From Hygrophila difformis (Eukaryota; Streptophyta; Magnoliopsida; Lamiales; Acanthaceae), in NCBI GenBank assembly GCA_030278955.1, contig JAOANR010000004.1, positions 682,001-746,000 of the forward strand: a DNA stretch of 64,000 bases. The letters run 5' to 3'. A program made the translations under genes and the position numbers. Positions 27,001 through 38,240 of the stretch are shown piece after piece (the stretch's first letter is position 1; the number at the start of each line of letters is the position of its first letter). The notes beneath the pieces are model-generated. The model was not told where the DNA came from and did no database searches. It worked only from the letters and a program-made list of their open reading frames with translations.

Positions 27001-28240
27001 TCATTTAAAATGGCATAGTCAAAAGCAAAAATTTAAAACTGATGCTAAGTATTTTATTTGGGATGAACCTTATTTGTTTAGACTGTGTGCAGACCAGATT
27101 ATAAGGAGATGCATCCCGGATGAAGACTTTGAGAAAGTTTTAAAAGCATGCCACGAAGGACTTGGAGGAGGACATGTTGGACCGAATAGGACAGCTCACA
27201 AGGTACTTGAAGGTGGTTTATTTTGGCCTAATATTTATAGGGATGCTAGATCATTTGTGCAAAAATGTGACGTATGTCAAAGGGCTGGTAACATCACTAA
27301 AAGAGATGAAATGCCTTTAAAAGGAATTATGCCTGTTGAGTTGTTTGATTTGTGGGGGATTGATTTTATGGGTCCATTTCCACCATCTAATGGGAAATTA
27401 TATGTTCTAGTTGCTGTAGAATATGTGTCAAAATGGGTAGAAGCTGAAGCATGTGCTTTAAATGATGCTAAACAAGTAATTAAATTTTTGAAAAAGCAAA
27501 TTTTTACTCGTTTTGGTGTGCCTAAAGCAATCATTAGTGATGGTGGATCTCATTTTGTCAATAGGGCTATTAATCAATTGTTATCTAGGTTTCATGTTCA
27601 TCATAGGATAACAACACCCTATCATCCTCAAGCCAATGGTCAAGTAGAAGTCACTAATCGTGAGATTAAAAAGATTTTGGAAGCTACTGTAGGAAAATCT
27701 AGGAAAGAATGGGCTTTTAAGTTAGATGAAGCATTATGGGCTTATAGGACAGCTTTTAAAACACCTATAGGGATGACCCCGTTTAAATTGGTTTATGGTA
27801 AAGCTTGTCACTTGCCTTTTGAACTTGAGTTTAAGTCGCTTTGGGCTATGAAGAAATTAAATTTTGAATTTAAAGAAGCTCAAGAGAAAAGAAAGGTAGA
27901 TCTTAATGAGTTAGAAGAAATGAAACGTCATGCTTATGATAATGCTCTAATTTATAAAGAAAGAACAAAGCTTTATCATGATAAAATGCTTAGGCCTAAG
28001 GTGTTTGAAGCTGGTCAATTAGTGCTTTTGTATAATTCTAGATTTAAAGTATTTCCTGGGAAATTGAAGACTAAATGGTCAGGGCCTTTTAGGATTGTTA
28101 AAGTGTTAGATAATGGTGCAGTAGTTTTAAAAGCTGATGATGAAAGGGAATTCACTGTAAATGGTCAAAGACTTAAACATTATTTTGGAGATGAAGTAAA
28201 ATTCATCGAACAAATTAATGTAAAGCCTTTGGTTGTTTAA
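24086..28240 (+). CDS. pol: Athila Pol polyprotein (protease, RT, RNase H, integrase)
   Basis: Open frame of 1384 codons in the same phase as gag, separated from it by one TAG and one codon. The start is only the first Met after the stop; the first ~70 residues look like the end of Gag. Protease has DLGS at Asp229 with INLM following. RT has [11 protein letters not shown] and FMDDF with Asp666-Asp667. RNase H has [13 protein letters not shown] and TDHAAI. Integrase has an HHCC finger (CDVCQ) and the triad Asp1093, Asp1152, Glu1188 with the spacing D-58-D-35-E. No frameshift is present, so the enzyme set looks intact apart from the amber stop upstream. Confidence 0.93.
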   Translation: MNTIVSQQQTIQQMQASMRNLEVQMGQIARDTSNRQQGTLPSMPDPNPKEQCKAITLRNKKELPNPYPTLDDPEVSADTVDDQGEDAEEESQQKDSEEPKESEGLSVDKSKDKGKSTVPVKSYQPPIPYPQRLKKAKEDKDYAKFLEVFKNLRIDIPFSDAIAQMPVYAKFLKEILSKKRSVDDDERVTLTGECSAILQRRQPVKQKDPGSYTIPCIIGTKEFNKALCDLGSSINLMPLHVFRELGVGVVKPTRMQLQLADRSIRTPLGIVEDVPVQVESFIFPVDFVVLDMEKDMDIPLILGRPFLQTGRAMVDMDDDKITLKVGNEQVSFDISKTTKTQHASSDTYPCNRVTAIYQEDEVIEREFFARHDPYRKFEQLVESCEELAESKCEGGLPVQVACAIEESKLVPSVEKPPTLTLKELPSHLRYVFLGENDTLPVIASNKLNDDQLNALTQVLSKHVRAIGWTIADIKGLSPALCTHRIYMEEDDKPVRQPQRRLNPHLQEAVRAEVIKLLDAGIIYPISDSQWVSPVQVVPKKGGMTVIRNENGELVPTRPTTGWRVCIDYRRLNDKTRKDHFPLPFIDQMLERLAGHEFYCFLDDYSGYNQVPIAPEDQDKTTFTCPYGTFAYRRMPFGLCNAPATFQRCMMSIFSDLIETCIEVFMDDFSVFGSDFEKCLINLEKVLIRCEESNLVLNWEKCHFMVNEGIVLGHRISKNGIEVDRAKVEVIAKIPPPNNLKTLRSFLGHAGFYRRFIKDFSKIGLPLFKLLCKDVEFNFSDECIEAFNRIKEALITAPIIQPPDWSLPFEIMSDASDFAVGAVLGQRKDKKLHVIYYASQALNSAQRNYATTEKELLSVVYACEKFRPYLIGSKTVVYTDHAAIKYLFTKKDAKPRLIRWVLLLQEFDLEIKDRKGEENPVADHLSRLEHEKGEEKLINDAFPDENLYLINNTSSDPWLADFVNYLACGVIPDHLKWHSQKQKFKTDAKYFIWDEPYLFRLCADQIIRRCIPDEDFEKVLKACHEGLGGGHVGPNRTAHKVLEGGLFWPNIYRDARSFVQKCDVCQRAGNITKRDEMPLKGIMPVELFDLWGIDFMGPFPPSNGKLYVLVAVEYVSKWVEAEACALNDAKQVIKFLKKQIFTRFGVPKAIISDGGSHFVNRAINQLLSRFHVHHRITTPYHPQANGQVEVTNREIKKILEATVGKSRKEWAFKLDEALWAYRTAFKTPIGMTPFKLVYGKACHLPFELEFKSLWAMKKLNFEFKEAQEKRKVDLNELEEMKRHAYDNALIYKERTKLYHDKMLRPKVFEAGQLVLLYNSRFKVFPGKLKTKWSGPFRIVKVLDNGAVVLKADDEREFTVNGQRLKHYFGDEVKFIEQINVKPLVV

Positions 28241-28751
28241 ATTTGCTTATTGAAGTAAAAGCATTGCATTTTTAATTATGTTTAGTTTTATTTATTAAAA
28301 TTATGAAAACCCATAAAAATTATAAAATGAAAGAAAAAGACAAAAATATTTTGCATTTTATTGTTTATGTGATTTTATATCCTTTGTTGCTCTTATGTTA
28401 TTTTAGCTTAGATGTGCTTTTAGTTTAAAAATGTTAATTTAGATTTTAAGTTATCTTAATTGCATGTGTTTGAATAAATTGAGTAGGACAGTATTTATGA
28501 GTTAGAATAAGTAGCAAAATATGGAGAAATGATGGATTTGTGTGTGCTTGGTGATTGATTTTAATTGTGCGAATTGACTTGAATGAAGAAGTTGAAGAGG
28601 GATGTGAATCATATGGTTAATTGAGGAGAACTATGACCCGGGAGGATTTAGGGAGGTTACATATGCTAAATCTGACTTACTAACCTTAGGGATTGAATTG
28701 GTTATCATTTTGGTTGAGTTTGAGCTAAAATTCGAGTGTTGCAGACTCAGT
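28241..28751 (+). other. Spacer between pol and hairpin array 2
   Basis: AT-rich sequence with no coding signal. Stop codons are frequent in all plus frames. It leads into the second hairpin array and probably belongs to the upstream control region of the accessory ORF that follows. Confidence 0.5.
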
Positions 28752-28992
28752 TCAGGCGCCACACCTTCTTGATGGCGCCCAAAATCGAGCTCAGGCGCCA
28801 CATTATGCGCCACTTTCAATCTTGAGAAATTTTGAAGTCAGGGAATGCGCCACACCTTCTGTGTGGCGCATAAAAGTGCCTTCCAGCGCCACATTATGCG
28901 CCGCATCCAGCCTTAGAAATTTTACAAGTTTTCTATGCGCCGCACGGCCTGTGCGGCGCCTAAAATGTGGTTTGAGCGCCACATTGGCGCAT
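28752..28992. repeat. Hairpin array 2 of Athila, upstream of accessory ORF 1
   Basis: Three units. Stems: GGCGCCA (28755) with TGGCGCC (28773); a perfect 10-bp TGCGCCACAC (28846-28855) with GTGTGGCGCA (28861-28870); and a 9-bp GCGCCGCAC (28937-28945) with GTGCGGCGC (28951-28959). The last two keep pairing through A-T to G-C exchange. The half motif CAGCGCCACATTATGCGCC sits between units, as in array 1. Confidence 0.9.
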
Positions 28993-30126
28993 GACCTGCG
29001 GGTCAAGGGTCCCTGACCCGGATTCGATCGGGGTTAAAACCCCAAAAATTCCTTTTTCTTCCTCATTTTTTCGGCAGTTCTTCTTCTTTTTCTCTCAAGA
29101 CCGAGCGCCACCTTCGTCCCAAGCGCCACCACGCGACACATTCCGGTAAAATTCATCTTCAATCCTGATTTTAAACATCAAAATTCATCCACATTCCTCA
29201 ATTCTCATTCCAAAATTCCCAATTTTTGCTTGTTCAATCAAATTAGGGTTCTTCAACCCTAGTTCTTCAAGTTTGGGGATTGTACTCCAAAGTGCTCCAA
29301 AGCTTCAATTTAGGTAAGAATAGCTATCCTAATTCAAATTTTATTCCATTCTAGTGCTTTGGATTACATTAATTTTGGTATTGGTATTGTTACTTGAATT
29401 TTGGGTTTTTGTAGAATGTGGGATAAAATTCGATTTTAATTATTTAAATCCTAGTTTAAACTTGAACAAAATGTTGTAGAACATGGATTGAATGCATATG
29501 GTGAGTAACATTAAAAATTTGGAATTTTTATAATTTGAAAATCTGAAAAATGGCTTTAAATTAATTAAAATGGCATTTTTGATAATTAAATGGATAAAAC
29601 ATCACTAGAATATGTCATTTTAAATATATTGAAATTATAAGCTCATTTTTATGTCAAGAATTCCATGTTTTTCATTATGTAAGTCAAATTGGGCATTTTT
29701 GATAAAAACTCTTTTATTTATAATTAGAATAGGTTAATTTATCCTATAAATAAATTGGAATGGATTTAAATATTAATTTAAACCATTTAGGATAAACTAG
29801 TTTATTAAGTTAGGTTATTTTATTTATTAAATCTGGAAATTTAATAAAATGAGAGTTTTTATTAAAAAAGTGTGTTCTAAATGTGAATTTTAAACTTTGG
29901 AATAAAAAGGATGATACATTTGAACAAAGTTTAGGATTTGTAAGTCTTAAAATGCAACATTTTGGTCATTGAGTCATATAAATCTCACATTCTAGGTTGA
30001 TGTATATGTTTGCTTTATACTTAACACTTAAGTTAAACCTTTGGTTTAAACTTAAGTGTGAGGATGGGAGGCAATGCATATATATGATACTAACCCATCA
30101 TTTTTGTACAATCAGGTGCCAATATA
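28993..30126 (+). other. Leader of accessory ORF 1, with a possible intron
   Basis: Just after array 2 comes a TATA-like GGTTAAAACCCC and a C/T-rich, leader-like stretch. TTAGGTAAGAATA at about 29311 fits a donor, and TGTACAATCAGGTG at about 30107-30120 fits an acceptor, which would remove about 800 bp of AT-rich sequence before the ATG at 30127. The splice sites are inferred, not proven. Confidence 0.45.
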
Positions 30127-30756
30127 ATGTATAATCCTCCAAATCTCCCTAAGAAATCGGGTTATAGGTATATACCGATGCCCGAGGGGAGGATGGGGAT
30201 TTATGATCCACAGTCGCCGGATAGCATTCCTACTCCTATTCCTGATGAGCATATTTTTGAACCTCGCAGACTTCGTACTAAGCACTTGACACAGATGGAT
30301 CAGCCCCAAGGATCAGGAGGCGCTTCTAAGTCCAAGGGACTTCTCTCCTATTTTAGGAAGAGTAAGTCCAAGAGTGGAGCATCTTCTAGACATACTACAG
30401 TACCCGCTGATGACCATCAGGAGGTTAATCAGCCTGACCAGCCCGATCAGCCTGATCAACCTCAGCCTGAGGCATCGGATCATTCACAGGCCCCCACTAG
30501 AGCCTCTCGGGGGAAGGCACCCGCTACTACTTCTACTTCCTCTCGGCCTAGGAGAGGGAGATCTCCTACATTGTCTATCCAGGAGCCTGTTCCTGAGGAT
30601 GTAGGTGGAGAGGAGTATGATGTTGAGGTTGAGCAGGAACAGCAGGAACAGCAGACCACGCGGGGGAAGCAAAAGAGATATGATCCCAGGACTTACGTGC
30701 CTCAGTTGCATTATATCAGAGAGGGTATTTTCGATGCTACTGTGTTTAGGATATGA
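30127..30756 (+). pseudogene. Accessory ORF 1 of Athila, 5' part
   Basis: The 209-codon frame is Pro-, Ser- and Gln-rich with a short DQPDQPDQPD repeat and basic patches. It has no recognisable enzyme domain. It stops where the truncated LTR of element E begins. A fragment beyond E (35220-35687) ends with the same LEYFMS-SLG motif as accessory ORF 2, so both pieces probably come from one gene whose middle was lost. The role is unknown; the position 3' of pol is where Athila elements carry env-like or unknown ORFs. Confidence 0.6.
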
Positions 30757-31800
30757 CCTACTTAGGTATCTCGGATTGAAAAAGTTAAAACACAAAAGTT
30801 GTAGATCTTGATGGTTCCGAGTCAGATATGAAATTTTGGAATTTTTGGAATTAAATCTGAATTTAGACGAATTTAAGAGTAAACGATGGTTGACCGAGTC
30901 AAATCTTGAAAAATCTTGTTGAAAAAGATTTTGAATGATATCGGAGCGGATAGCGTCCTGAAATAGTATATTTTGAGAAACTTACTAAACTTGAGAAATT
31001 AGCCTTTAAGGTTTAAATGATTGGGAACTCCTTTGAAATAAAATACACATGAAATATCTTGCTTGCCGAAAGGCAATTGAAATATACTGCTTGCCGAAAG
31101 GCAATTGAAATATAAAACTTGCCGAATGGAAATTGAAATATAAACTTGAAACATGAGACATGAGATATGAAACTAGGAGACTCGAAAATTGTTCCTTTTG
31201 GATTATGCTTTTAAATTATGTCCTATAATTATATTGCTTTGCAAATTATATTTATGCTCTTATGAAATCTCTATCCTTTAAATTATGCCATTTAATTATT
31301 GTTAGATAAATGAGTTAAATTATGTGGTGTTGTGCACATGTTTTCTTTAAATATTAAATAATGGCTTTGAAACCCCATAGTTATGTATGTGTTAACTTAC
31401 TCAGCACGTAGTGCTGACCAAAACCATATTTTCTTTTTCTTTATCTTCCAGAGTTGAGAATTATGCATCGTCATATGCATACACGGGAAGCTTGGGATGA
31501 TATATTATTTTGAATTTTTGTATTAGACTAGATCTTGTATGAACGGGCCTGTTTAACCCGTGATTAGGCCATGTTGGCCCTATATTTAAATTCCGCTGCG
31601 ATACATATATGTAGATATTATTTTCCGCTGCAACTTTGATGTATTATTTTTAAATTATATATGAATGGGTTGTTTGAATGTTTTAAATTCTGAAAAACCA
31701 TAGCCTTGCATCTCTTTAGTGAGCTCGGAGAAACCGTGCCTCGCTAGGGAGGTGTGGCGGTGACACCCCGACCTGGGTGACCAAAAACCGGGGTGTTACA
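30754..31800 (+). repeat. Truncated 5' LTR of element E
   Basis: It matches the last 1047 bp of the 3' LTR. It begins abruptly inside what corresponds to position 34171 and ends GGGGTGTTACA. It contains the tetraloop-type hairpins at 31063-31104. Confidence 0.85.
31063..31132 (+). repeat. Tandem GAAA-tetraloop hairpins in the E LTR
   Basis: TTGCCGAAAGGCAA occurs at 31063-31076 and 31091-31104, with a degenerate third copy at 31119-31132, each followed by TTGAAATATA. As RNA each can form UUGCC-GAAA-GGCAA. The same block recurs in the 3' LTR from about 34480. Confidence 0.75.
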
Positions 31801-31803
31801 AAG

Positions 31804-31816
31804 TGGTATCAGAGCC
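31804..31816 (+). promoter_or_regulatory. Primer-binding site of element E
   Basis: TGGTATCAGAGCC, the usual initiator-Met tRNA primer site of plant gypsy and copia elements, lies three bases after the LTR end. Confidence 0.9.
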
Positions 31817-32773
31817 CGGCTTATTTTTAAATTAGTATTTTTAAACCTATTATTATTATTATTTTTAAACTATTATTTTTAAACCATTATTATTTTTGAA
31901 TTATTATTGAAGCCAAATTATTATTTTGAAAGTGTCCTAGCCCAAATTATTTTTAAGCCAAATGATAATTATTTTGACCCAATATAGAGGTCCAAGAATT
32001 TTAACTATTATTTTTAAATTTTTAAAGCATTATTTCCATGGAAATGAATTTCTATTTTAAAACCCATGGAAAAAAAAATATATAGTGCATCAATTATTTT
32101 TGGGGGGAAATCATCATCTGCATGTGCATACCACATTTTTTTTCTATACCTTAGAGAACCTAGAAGCGATATGTTCTAACTTAGATCTTTTGCTTGCACT
32201 AGATCACTTAGACGCTTGACATCGAATTAGAAACGCTCACTAGAGACTGATCTTGCCGTAGTTCTGGATCTCATTCATCTATGCGCTCGCCTAAGCATAA
32301 CAAATCCTCGGTCTTAGCCATTTCTACCCGTGTACGAATTAGAAAATTTCCTTATGTGGAGCAATAAAAATCAAGTTTTTATTAAAACACTCTCTATTCC
32401 AAAAAAATTTGTTGGATTCCCAAACAACAAATCCATTTCAAACGCACTGCTCATTAAAACCTTGACCCGAACCTTCTTGAGAATAATAAGTAGGCAGTTA
32501 TGAGGACATAACTGAAGTCCTAAGGGGGAGAGGATGTAATACCCCGTAAGATAGACATTTATTTTTGACAATATGTATTCCGAATAAATAAATAAACAAA
32601 TTCAAGTTGTTTTGAACTACGTTATGGCTTGATCCCTTTACCGGGTACGTAGGCAGCTTAGAAGTTTTAATTCTAAGTTCAGTCACAACATAATAAAACA
32701 AACACAAGACCTTAGCACGAGAAAAGCCGAAACACAACTTCGAGGACGAAGTTGATTCTTAAGGAGGGTAGAC
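31817..32773 (+). other. Interior of element E, with polypurine tract
   Basis: No gag or pol remains. TTCGAGGACGAAGTTGATTC at about 32739, followed by the purine tract AAGGAGGGTAGA (32761-32772), is the usual 3' end of a chromovirus interior. A second tract-like AAGGGGGAGAGGATG followed by TAATACCCCG at about 32521 suggests a remnant of another LTR start or a duplicated end. Confidence 0.6.
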
Positions 32774-35217
32774 TGTAATACCAGTGAATTTTCCATCATA
32801 AAATAAAACGATAATTAAATAAATAAATAATAAATAAATTAAATACTATAAATAAATAAACAAATCCAGCAAATAAAAGAAATAAATAAAGATAAGGAAA
32901 TGAGAAATGAGATTTTTACTTAAAAAGGAATTAAAGGAATTTAATTCAACAAAAAGGATGGATAAATGGTACACCAAAACCCGACACTAATGAACTCGAG
33001 TATTCGAGTCCAAAACATCCAATTAGACTGAGAATAAAATTAGAGAGAAAGTAGAAACCCGAATATACCCCGGAAATCGGAATTCGGGAGCATAGAGGGA
33101 TAGAAACCCGAAAGAGAGGCGGAAAAGCACGACGGATCGCACGACCCGCCCGGACCGAAGTCCAGGCGAAGTCGGCGCGGTGGCCGCGCGGTGAAGTGGC
33201 TTTAGCGCGCCACGACCGCGCCACTTCACAGATTCGTTTGTTGCGTGAATCTCTCGCCCCAACGCGGATTTTTCGACTTTCGATTGAACATCTCTCGACT
33301 CCAGACATTTAGGTCGGTTGTGGACGCCCTAGGGATTAAGAATTCTATAAATAAGCCCCTTGGGAGCCCCAAACAAGTTTACAAAACCCTACAATCTTCT
33401 ATACGTTCGAAACCCTAAATTCGGAGTCGACGGAAAGCACCAAACGGAGGCAGCAGCTTTGGACGAAAATCCAAGGATCTCCAAACGTTGTGGTAAGCTC
33501 TAGTCCGACAAATCTTTTCACGTTTCAATCCGAAAACGGATTCTAACTTCGGTTCTTTTCTTTCTACACCCCGTATCGAATCTAGATCGTAGAACCCGAC
33601 GAACGGAGAGGAGAAACGGTGATCTGGAAGCCACGCCTCCGAACTAGACATCCCCGACGTTCATAGACACTGTAAGTTAACTCTTACATGGTTTTGGGAT
33701 GAATTAAAACATTCAAAACTAAAAGATTAACATGAAACCGAAATTCTGTCAACTATTACTTTCTACCGGCGCAACAGATTTGTTGAATTTTTCCGAACCT
33801 TAAAAAGAACTCAAACGGAAAAACTTAAAACATGAAAAACGTTCCTAAGACTTAGACCTAGCTACTGTAAAAATTTGGGAATTTTTGGAGTTGATTTGAT
33901 ATGTGAAAACCCGTTGAAACCGAACTGTTTGATTCTAGATCTCGAAATCTTGGACAGAACTTAGGAATGATCTTGATCACGTTTTTGACATAGGATCTAG
34001 GCTGTTTTAGATCTTTGGCCAAACATGAAAGTTGTAGATAAATGTCTTAAGATGATCTCTGTCAAATTTCATTAAATTTGGAGTTGAATTGCTATGGTAG
34101 AATTCAAAATCTTTAAACTGTGATGCATTAAACTCGGACAGATTTGTTCTTATGCGAAAATTGGCGATTTTGACCTACTTAGGTATCTCGGATTGAAAAA
34201 TTTAAAACACAAAAGTTGTAGATCTTGATGGTTCCGAGTCAGATATGAAATTTTGGAATTTTTGGAATTAAATCTGAATTTAGACGAATTTAAGAGTAAA
34301 CGATGGTTGACCGAGTCAAATCTTGAAAAATCTTGTTGAAAAAGATTTTGAATGATATCGGAGCGGATAGCGTCCTGAAATAGTATATTTTGAGAAACTT
34401 ACTAAACTTGAGAAATTAGCCTTTAAGGTTTAAATGATTGGAAACTCCTTTGAAATAAAATACACATGAAATATCTTGCTTGCCGAAAGGCAATTGAAAT
34501 ATACTGCTTGCCGAAAGGCAATTGAAATATAAAACTTGCCGAATGGAAATTGAAATATAAACTTGAAACATGAGACATGAGATATGAAACTAGGAGACTC
34601 GAAAATTGTTCCTTTTGGATTATGCTTTTAAATTATGTCCTATAATTATATTGCTTTGCAAATTATATTTATGCTCTTATGAAATCTCTATCCTTTAAAT
34701 TATGCCATTTAATTATTGTTAGATAAATGAGTTAAATTATGTGGTGTTGTGCACATGTTTTCTTTAAATATTAAATAATGGCTTTGAAACCCCATAGTTA
34801 TGTATGTGTTAACTTACTCAGCACGTAGTGCTGACCAAAACCATATTTTCTTTTTCTTTATCTTCCAGAGTTGAGAATTATGCATCGTCATATGCATACA
34901 CGGGAAGCTTGGGATGATATATTATTTTAAATTTTTGTATTAGACTAGATCTTGTATGAACGGGCCTGTTTAACCCGTGATTAGGCCATGTTGGCCCTAT
35001 ATTTAAATTCCGCTGCGATACATATATGTAGATATTATTTTCCGCTTCAACTTTGATGTATTATTTTTAAATTATATATGAATGGGCTGTTTGAATGTTT
35101 TAAATTCTGAAAAACCATAGCCTTGCATCTCTTTAGTGAGCTCGGAGAAACCGTGCCTCGCTAGGGAGGTGTGGCGGTGACACCCCGACCTGGGTGACCA
35201 AAAACCGGGGTGTTACA
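32774..35217 (+). repeat. 3' LTR of element E
   Basis: It starts TGTAATACC directly after the polypurine tract and ends GTGTTACA. A TATAAATA box lies at 33346-33353, preceded by a GC-rich inverted-repeat block at 33120-33240. Open frames on the minus strand in the GC-rich part have no protein-like content. Confidence 0.78.
33120..33240. repeat. GC-rich inverted repeats upstream of the TATA box in the E LTR
   Basis: GTGAAGTGG (about 33192) pairs exactly with CCACTTCAC (about 33222), and inside it GTGGC pairs with GCCAC. Several GCGCGGT/ACCGCGC-type words surround them. The block ends about 110 bp before TATAAATA. Confidence 0.65.
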
Positions 35218-35219
35218 AG

Positions 35220-35687
35220 GAGCATTCTGAGGCTCCTTCACAGTCCACCCGGGGTACCCGAGGTGGTAGGGGCAGCGGTAGAGGGCGAGCTAGAGCTCAG
35301 TCACAGCAGCCACAGCAGTATCAGGCAGAGCCCGAGTGGGCTAGGACATTGATGATGAACCAGCAGAACCTGCTGAACACAATAAATGAGCATGCCCAGC
35401 TTGCAGCTCAGAGACACCATTTCTTGGCTGATCAGATAGCCAAGAATGCACGAGCTCAGGCCTACCACACAGCCCGACTGGAGTACTTCATGTCCCAGAG
35501 CTTAGGTCGGTGATACGTCGCTCCTCAGACACCTTCTGAGGACGACGATGATGAAGATTATGTGGGCTCTGGAGATGGTGATGATGATGCTGAGGATGGC
35601 GATGATGATGATGCTGAGGGTGATGATGCTGATGACGGATCGGAGGAGGTTGGAGACAATGAGGATTCCGATGAGGACACTGACTGA
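35220..35687 (+). pseudogene. Accessory ORF 1 of Athila, 3' part
   Basis: The frame resumes after element E with a Gly/Arg-rich stretch (GGRGSGRGRARAQ), a Gln-rich stretch, a probable coiled coil with RLEYFMSQSLG, and a very acidic Asp/Glu tail. A TGA interrupts it just after SLGR. RLEYFMS-SLG followed by RY-PP also occurs at the end of accessory ORF 2, which supports common origin. Roughly 250 codons expected between the two halves are missing. Confidence 0.6.
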
Positions 35688-36128
35688 GAGTGAGAGATGA
35701 GCAATAGATAGGCTTATGAGTGTTATAGATGACATGTATTGATAGGCCTATGTATTTGACTCTATTGGATTCCTTTTGCTACTTTTCAGTATTTTTCATT
35801 TGGGTTGTACTGTCCTGAACTCTATTTCCTGCTATTTTGCTATTCTAGTCATGTTATTTCCATTATTCAAGTTATCTAGATCATGTGAAACTTTAGATAG
35901 TTGTTATTTGGCTTTTAAGGTTCTTAGTTGTTTTTAAATTCAATAAAATAGCTCTTGTCAATTTCGTGTTAGATTAAACTGTTTTGAACTGTTGGATAGA
36001 TCAATGAGGTGTATATGGACTTGATTAAGGTGTAGAAAATGTGAGATTGGTATTGTTGATTGATTTGGAGATGTTGGATATCTTGGGGATGAACTTAGGA
36101 AAAACACATTCTGCCCGAATTTGGCACA
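35688..36128 (+). other. Spacer between accessory ORFs 1 and 2
   Basis: AT-rich and non-coding. It resembles the spacer after pol in composition and leads into hairpin array 3. Confidence 0.45.
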
Positions 36129-36465
36129 GAATGCGCCACACGCACTGTGTGGCGCCTAAAAAGGCCCTGCAGTGCCACATTGGCGCCTGGACACTTGGAA
36201 AATTTTCCAAGTTTTCCCAGAATGCGCCGCATGTGCTATGCAGCGCCTAAAACTGCTCCCATGCGCCACTTTCCGCGCCGCAAAAATAAGAATTTTTCCA
36301 AGTTGCTTCAGGATGCGCCGCATCTACTGTGCGGCGCCCAAATCACCCCTTGAGCGCCACTTTTGGCGCCGCGGACCCGAGCCTTTCTTCAGAATGCGCC
36401 ACACTTGCTGTGTGGCGCCTAAATTGGCTTCTGAGCGCCACATTGGGCGCCACAGACGCGAATTT
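36129..36465. repeat. Hairpin array 3 of Athila, upstream of accessory ORF 2
   Basis: Four units. Stems: GCGCCACAC (36133) with GTGTGGCGC (36147); GCGCCGCAT (36224) with ATGCAGCGC (36238, one mismatch); GCGCCGCA (36315) with TGCGGCGC (36330); GCGCCACAC (36396) with GTGTGGCGC (36410). Each ends GCGCCTAAA or GCGCCCAAA. Pairing survives exchange of A-T and G-C pairs between units. Confidence 0.92.
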
Positions 36466-36749
36466 TTGAAAAATCCGCGAATCCAAAAGATTCAAATCAA
36501 ATCCAATCGATTTTTGAGATCCAAAACTGCATTATACTGACTCTAAATCATATATTTGGTGTATATACAGCCTTGGATCCGATTATTCACCTCATATCTT
36601 GACCAAGTCATGATTTCACTCTCCACAAAAGGGGTATGACCGTTCCCTCTTGTTCATATTCTACAAAATCTGTCTACTCCCTTCTTGTTCAACAATTATC
36701 TCTCTAATACCTGTCCTATTCATCAAATTACTGTAAAAATTCGTTTCTC

Positions 36750-38240
36750 ATGGGGCCAAAGAGAAAATCAACCCGAGGAAACAAGAGAAATAATGCCGGA
36801 AAGAAGCAGAAAGCCACAGAACCTGCCCCATTACAGCCACCGGTTATCAGAGAACCTGATCCGGAGCCGGTTGTGAATGAATTGTTGGCTCCTGATTCAG
36901 TGGATGGAAATGAAACTTCTTTCAATTCTGCCCTTGATGGAAACGAGACTTCTTTCAATTCTGCTCAACCATCAGAGGATGATCCACAGCAAGAGGAGGA
37001 TGATGCTGAATCTCGAGAAGAAATTTCACCGGAGGGGGATAAATGTCCAAACGACTCTAAGGCAAAGAGGAAAAGTCATAATAGGAAGGACGATGCAATT
37101 GCAAACCCTCTGGAGGAATTAACTGGGGACACTTTCAATCCGGCTATCTTCATCAACCAGAAGGCATATTCCTATTATCAAAGAATGGTGGATAGATGGA
37201 TTCTTGCAGCCAAGGGATTCACTGAAGCTGACATGGAGCGGTTTTCGGTTCATGATGCTTTCATGAGTCGAGGATTGATGAAATTTGCTGCGCATCCGGA
37301 AGGAGTTTACTCTTGGGAGCTTACTAGGCAATTCTTGTGTAATGCCCAGTATGAGCACTATACTTCATGGATTAGGGGAGTGCCTGTGCCCTATGGCCAT
37401 GCAGTGATTAATGAACTTTATGGTACTATGGATGTTTCTTGTCCGGCTACAAAGAAGAAGCACTTCCATGACCCTGTTCATGCAGAGGAAGGAGGATCAG
37501 CATTGGAGAAGAGGATTTTGAGAGAGATGTTTGAAAACCAAGAGAGAATCCATTACATAGGGAAGGAGAAGGATAGCGTTGTTGCCACATCGATGACTGC
37601 ACCACTCTATCAGATCTACTTACTCTACAAGCATAAGGTGTACCCTATTTCCCACACTGCGCAGCCCAATGCAGAGGAGCTGTATTTTGTGTATTGTGTG
37701 AAGAACGGGCTGCCTATTGATATTGGGGAGATGGTGGCATATGAGTTGAGTAAAATGGGATCTGATGTGAAGAGGAAGGTTCTTGGATTTCCTGCACTGA
37801 TTTGGACTCTTTGTAAGAGGGCTGGAGTGGATCTAAGTGCATATGCTCAAGATGTAAAACCAAAGCCTCCTATCTGCTTCAAAACTAATTACACCAAGCC
37901 TGGAGTAAGATGTGCAGAGCTAGCTTACCCTACTTCATCTCGTAGGGCATCCACTCATCCCACTGATATACCTAGTACATCTGGTACTAAGGCTGAGCCT
38001 GTAGAGAGTGCAATTCACAGAATGACTTATGAAATTCATCAGCTGAGAGCCGAGATGAAGAAAAAGGAGGATAGTGCACAGACACAGATTGTACGACTTT
38101 CCACCAGACTTGAGTACTTCATGTCTGAAAGTTTAGGTGATCGATACATTCCTCCTACTACTAGTTCGAGCTCTACGGGTAGTGATGATGTTCCTGTGGA
38201 AGATGAAGTAGATGATTCGGATAGATCTTTAGAAATCTAG
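36750..38240 (+). CDS. Accessory ORF 2 of Athila, plant-transposon protein of unknown function
   Basis: Intact 496-codon frame. The basic N-terminus (KRKSTRGNKR) could be a nuclear-localisation signal. It is followed by an acidic region with two DGNETSFNSA repeats at about residues 50-72. A folded central domain spans about 110-390 (FINQKAYSYYQRMVDRW, MKFAAHPEGVYSWELTRQF, WIRGVPVPYGHAVINELYG). It resembles the 'putative plant transposon protein' family found beside Athila elements. A predicted coiled coil at about 420-465 and an acidic tail follow. It has no enzyme motif and no signal peptide or membrane segment, so a true envelope role is not supported. The first ATG of the frame is used. 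It lies about 285 bp after array 3. Confidence 0.7.
   Translation: MGPKRKSTRGNKRNNAGKKQKATEPAPLQPPVIREPDPEPVVNELLAPDSVDGNETSFNSALDGNETSFNSAQPSEDDPQQEEDDAESREEISPEGDKCPNDSKAKRKSHNRKDDAIANPLEELTGDTFNPAIFINQKAYSYYQRMVDRWILAAKGFTEADMERFSVHDAFMSRGLMKFAAHPEGVYSWELTRQFLCNAQYEHYTSWIRGVPVPYGHAVINELYGTMDVSCPATKKKHFHDPVHAEEGGSALEKRILREMFENQERIHYIGKEKDSVVATSMTAPLYQIYLLYKHKVYPISHTAQPNAEELYFVYCVKNGLPIDIGEMVAYELSKMGSDVKRKVLGFPALIWTLCKRAGVDLSAYAQDVKPKPPICFKTNYTKPGVRCAELAYPTSSRRASTHPTDIPSTSGTKAEPVESAIHRMTYEIHQLRAEMKKKEDSAQTQIVRLSTRLEYFMSESLGDRYIPPTTSSSSTGSDDVPVEDEVDDSDRSLEI

Larger units (their letters stand above)
30754..35217 (+). mobile_element. Element E: partly deleted LTR retrotransposon nested in Athila
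   Basis: A 1047-bp segment (30754-31800) is repeated at 34171-35217 with five substitutions seen. The first copy is followed by a tRNA-iMet-type primer site, and the second is the 3' part of a longer LTR that starts at 32774 after a polypurine tract. The element therefore has a 5'-truncated first LTR, a 970-bp interior without gag or pol, and a full 3' LTR of about 2.44 kb. No target duplication is found, as expected if a deletion removed the left edge. The ends TGTAATACC and GGGGTGTTACA resemble chromovirus-type LTRs. Confidence 0.78.

Noticed and set aside
32946..33651. Minus-strand ORFs of 78-120 codons in the E LTR
   Set aside because: They lie in the GC-rich LTR promoter part, overlap in several frames and have no protein-like features.
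34171..35217. Element E with two complete 1047-bp LTRs
   Set aside because: A polypurine tract and TGTAATACC start occur at 32761-32776, a TATA box lies between, and no target duplication fits 1047-bp LTRs; the second LTR is longer and the first is truncated.
36750..38240. Accessory ORF 2 as a true envelope protein
   Set aside because: No signal peptide, membrane segment or fusion-like region is visible; the position alone does not support it.
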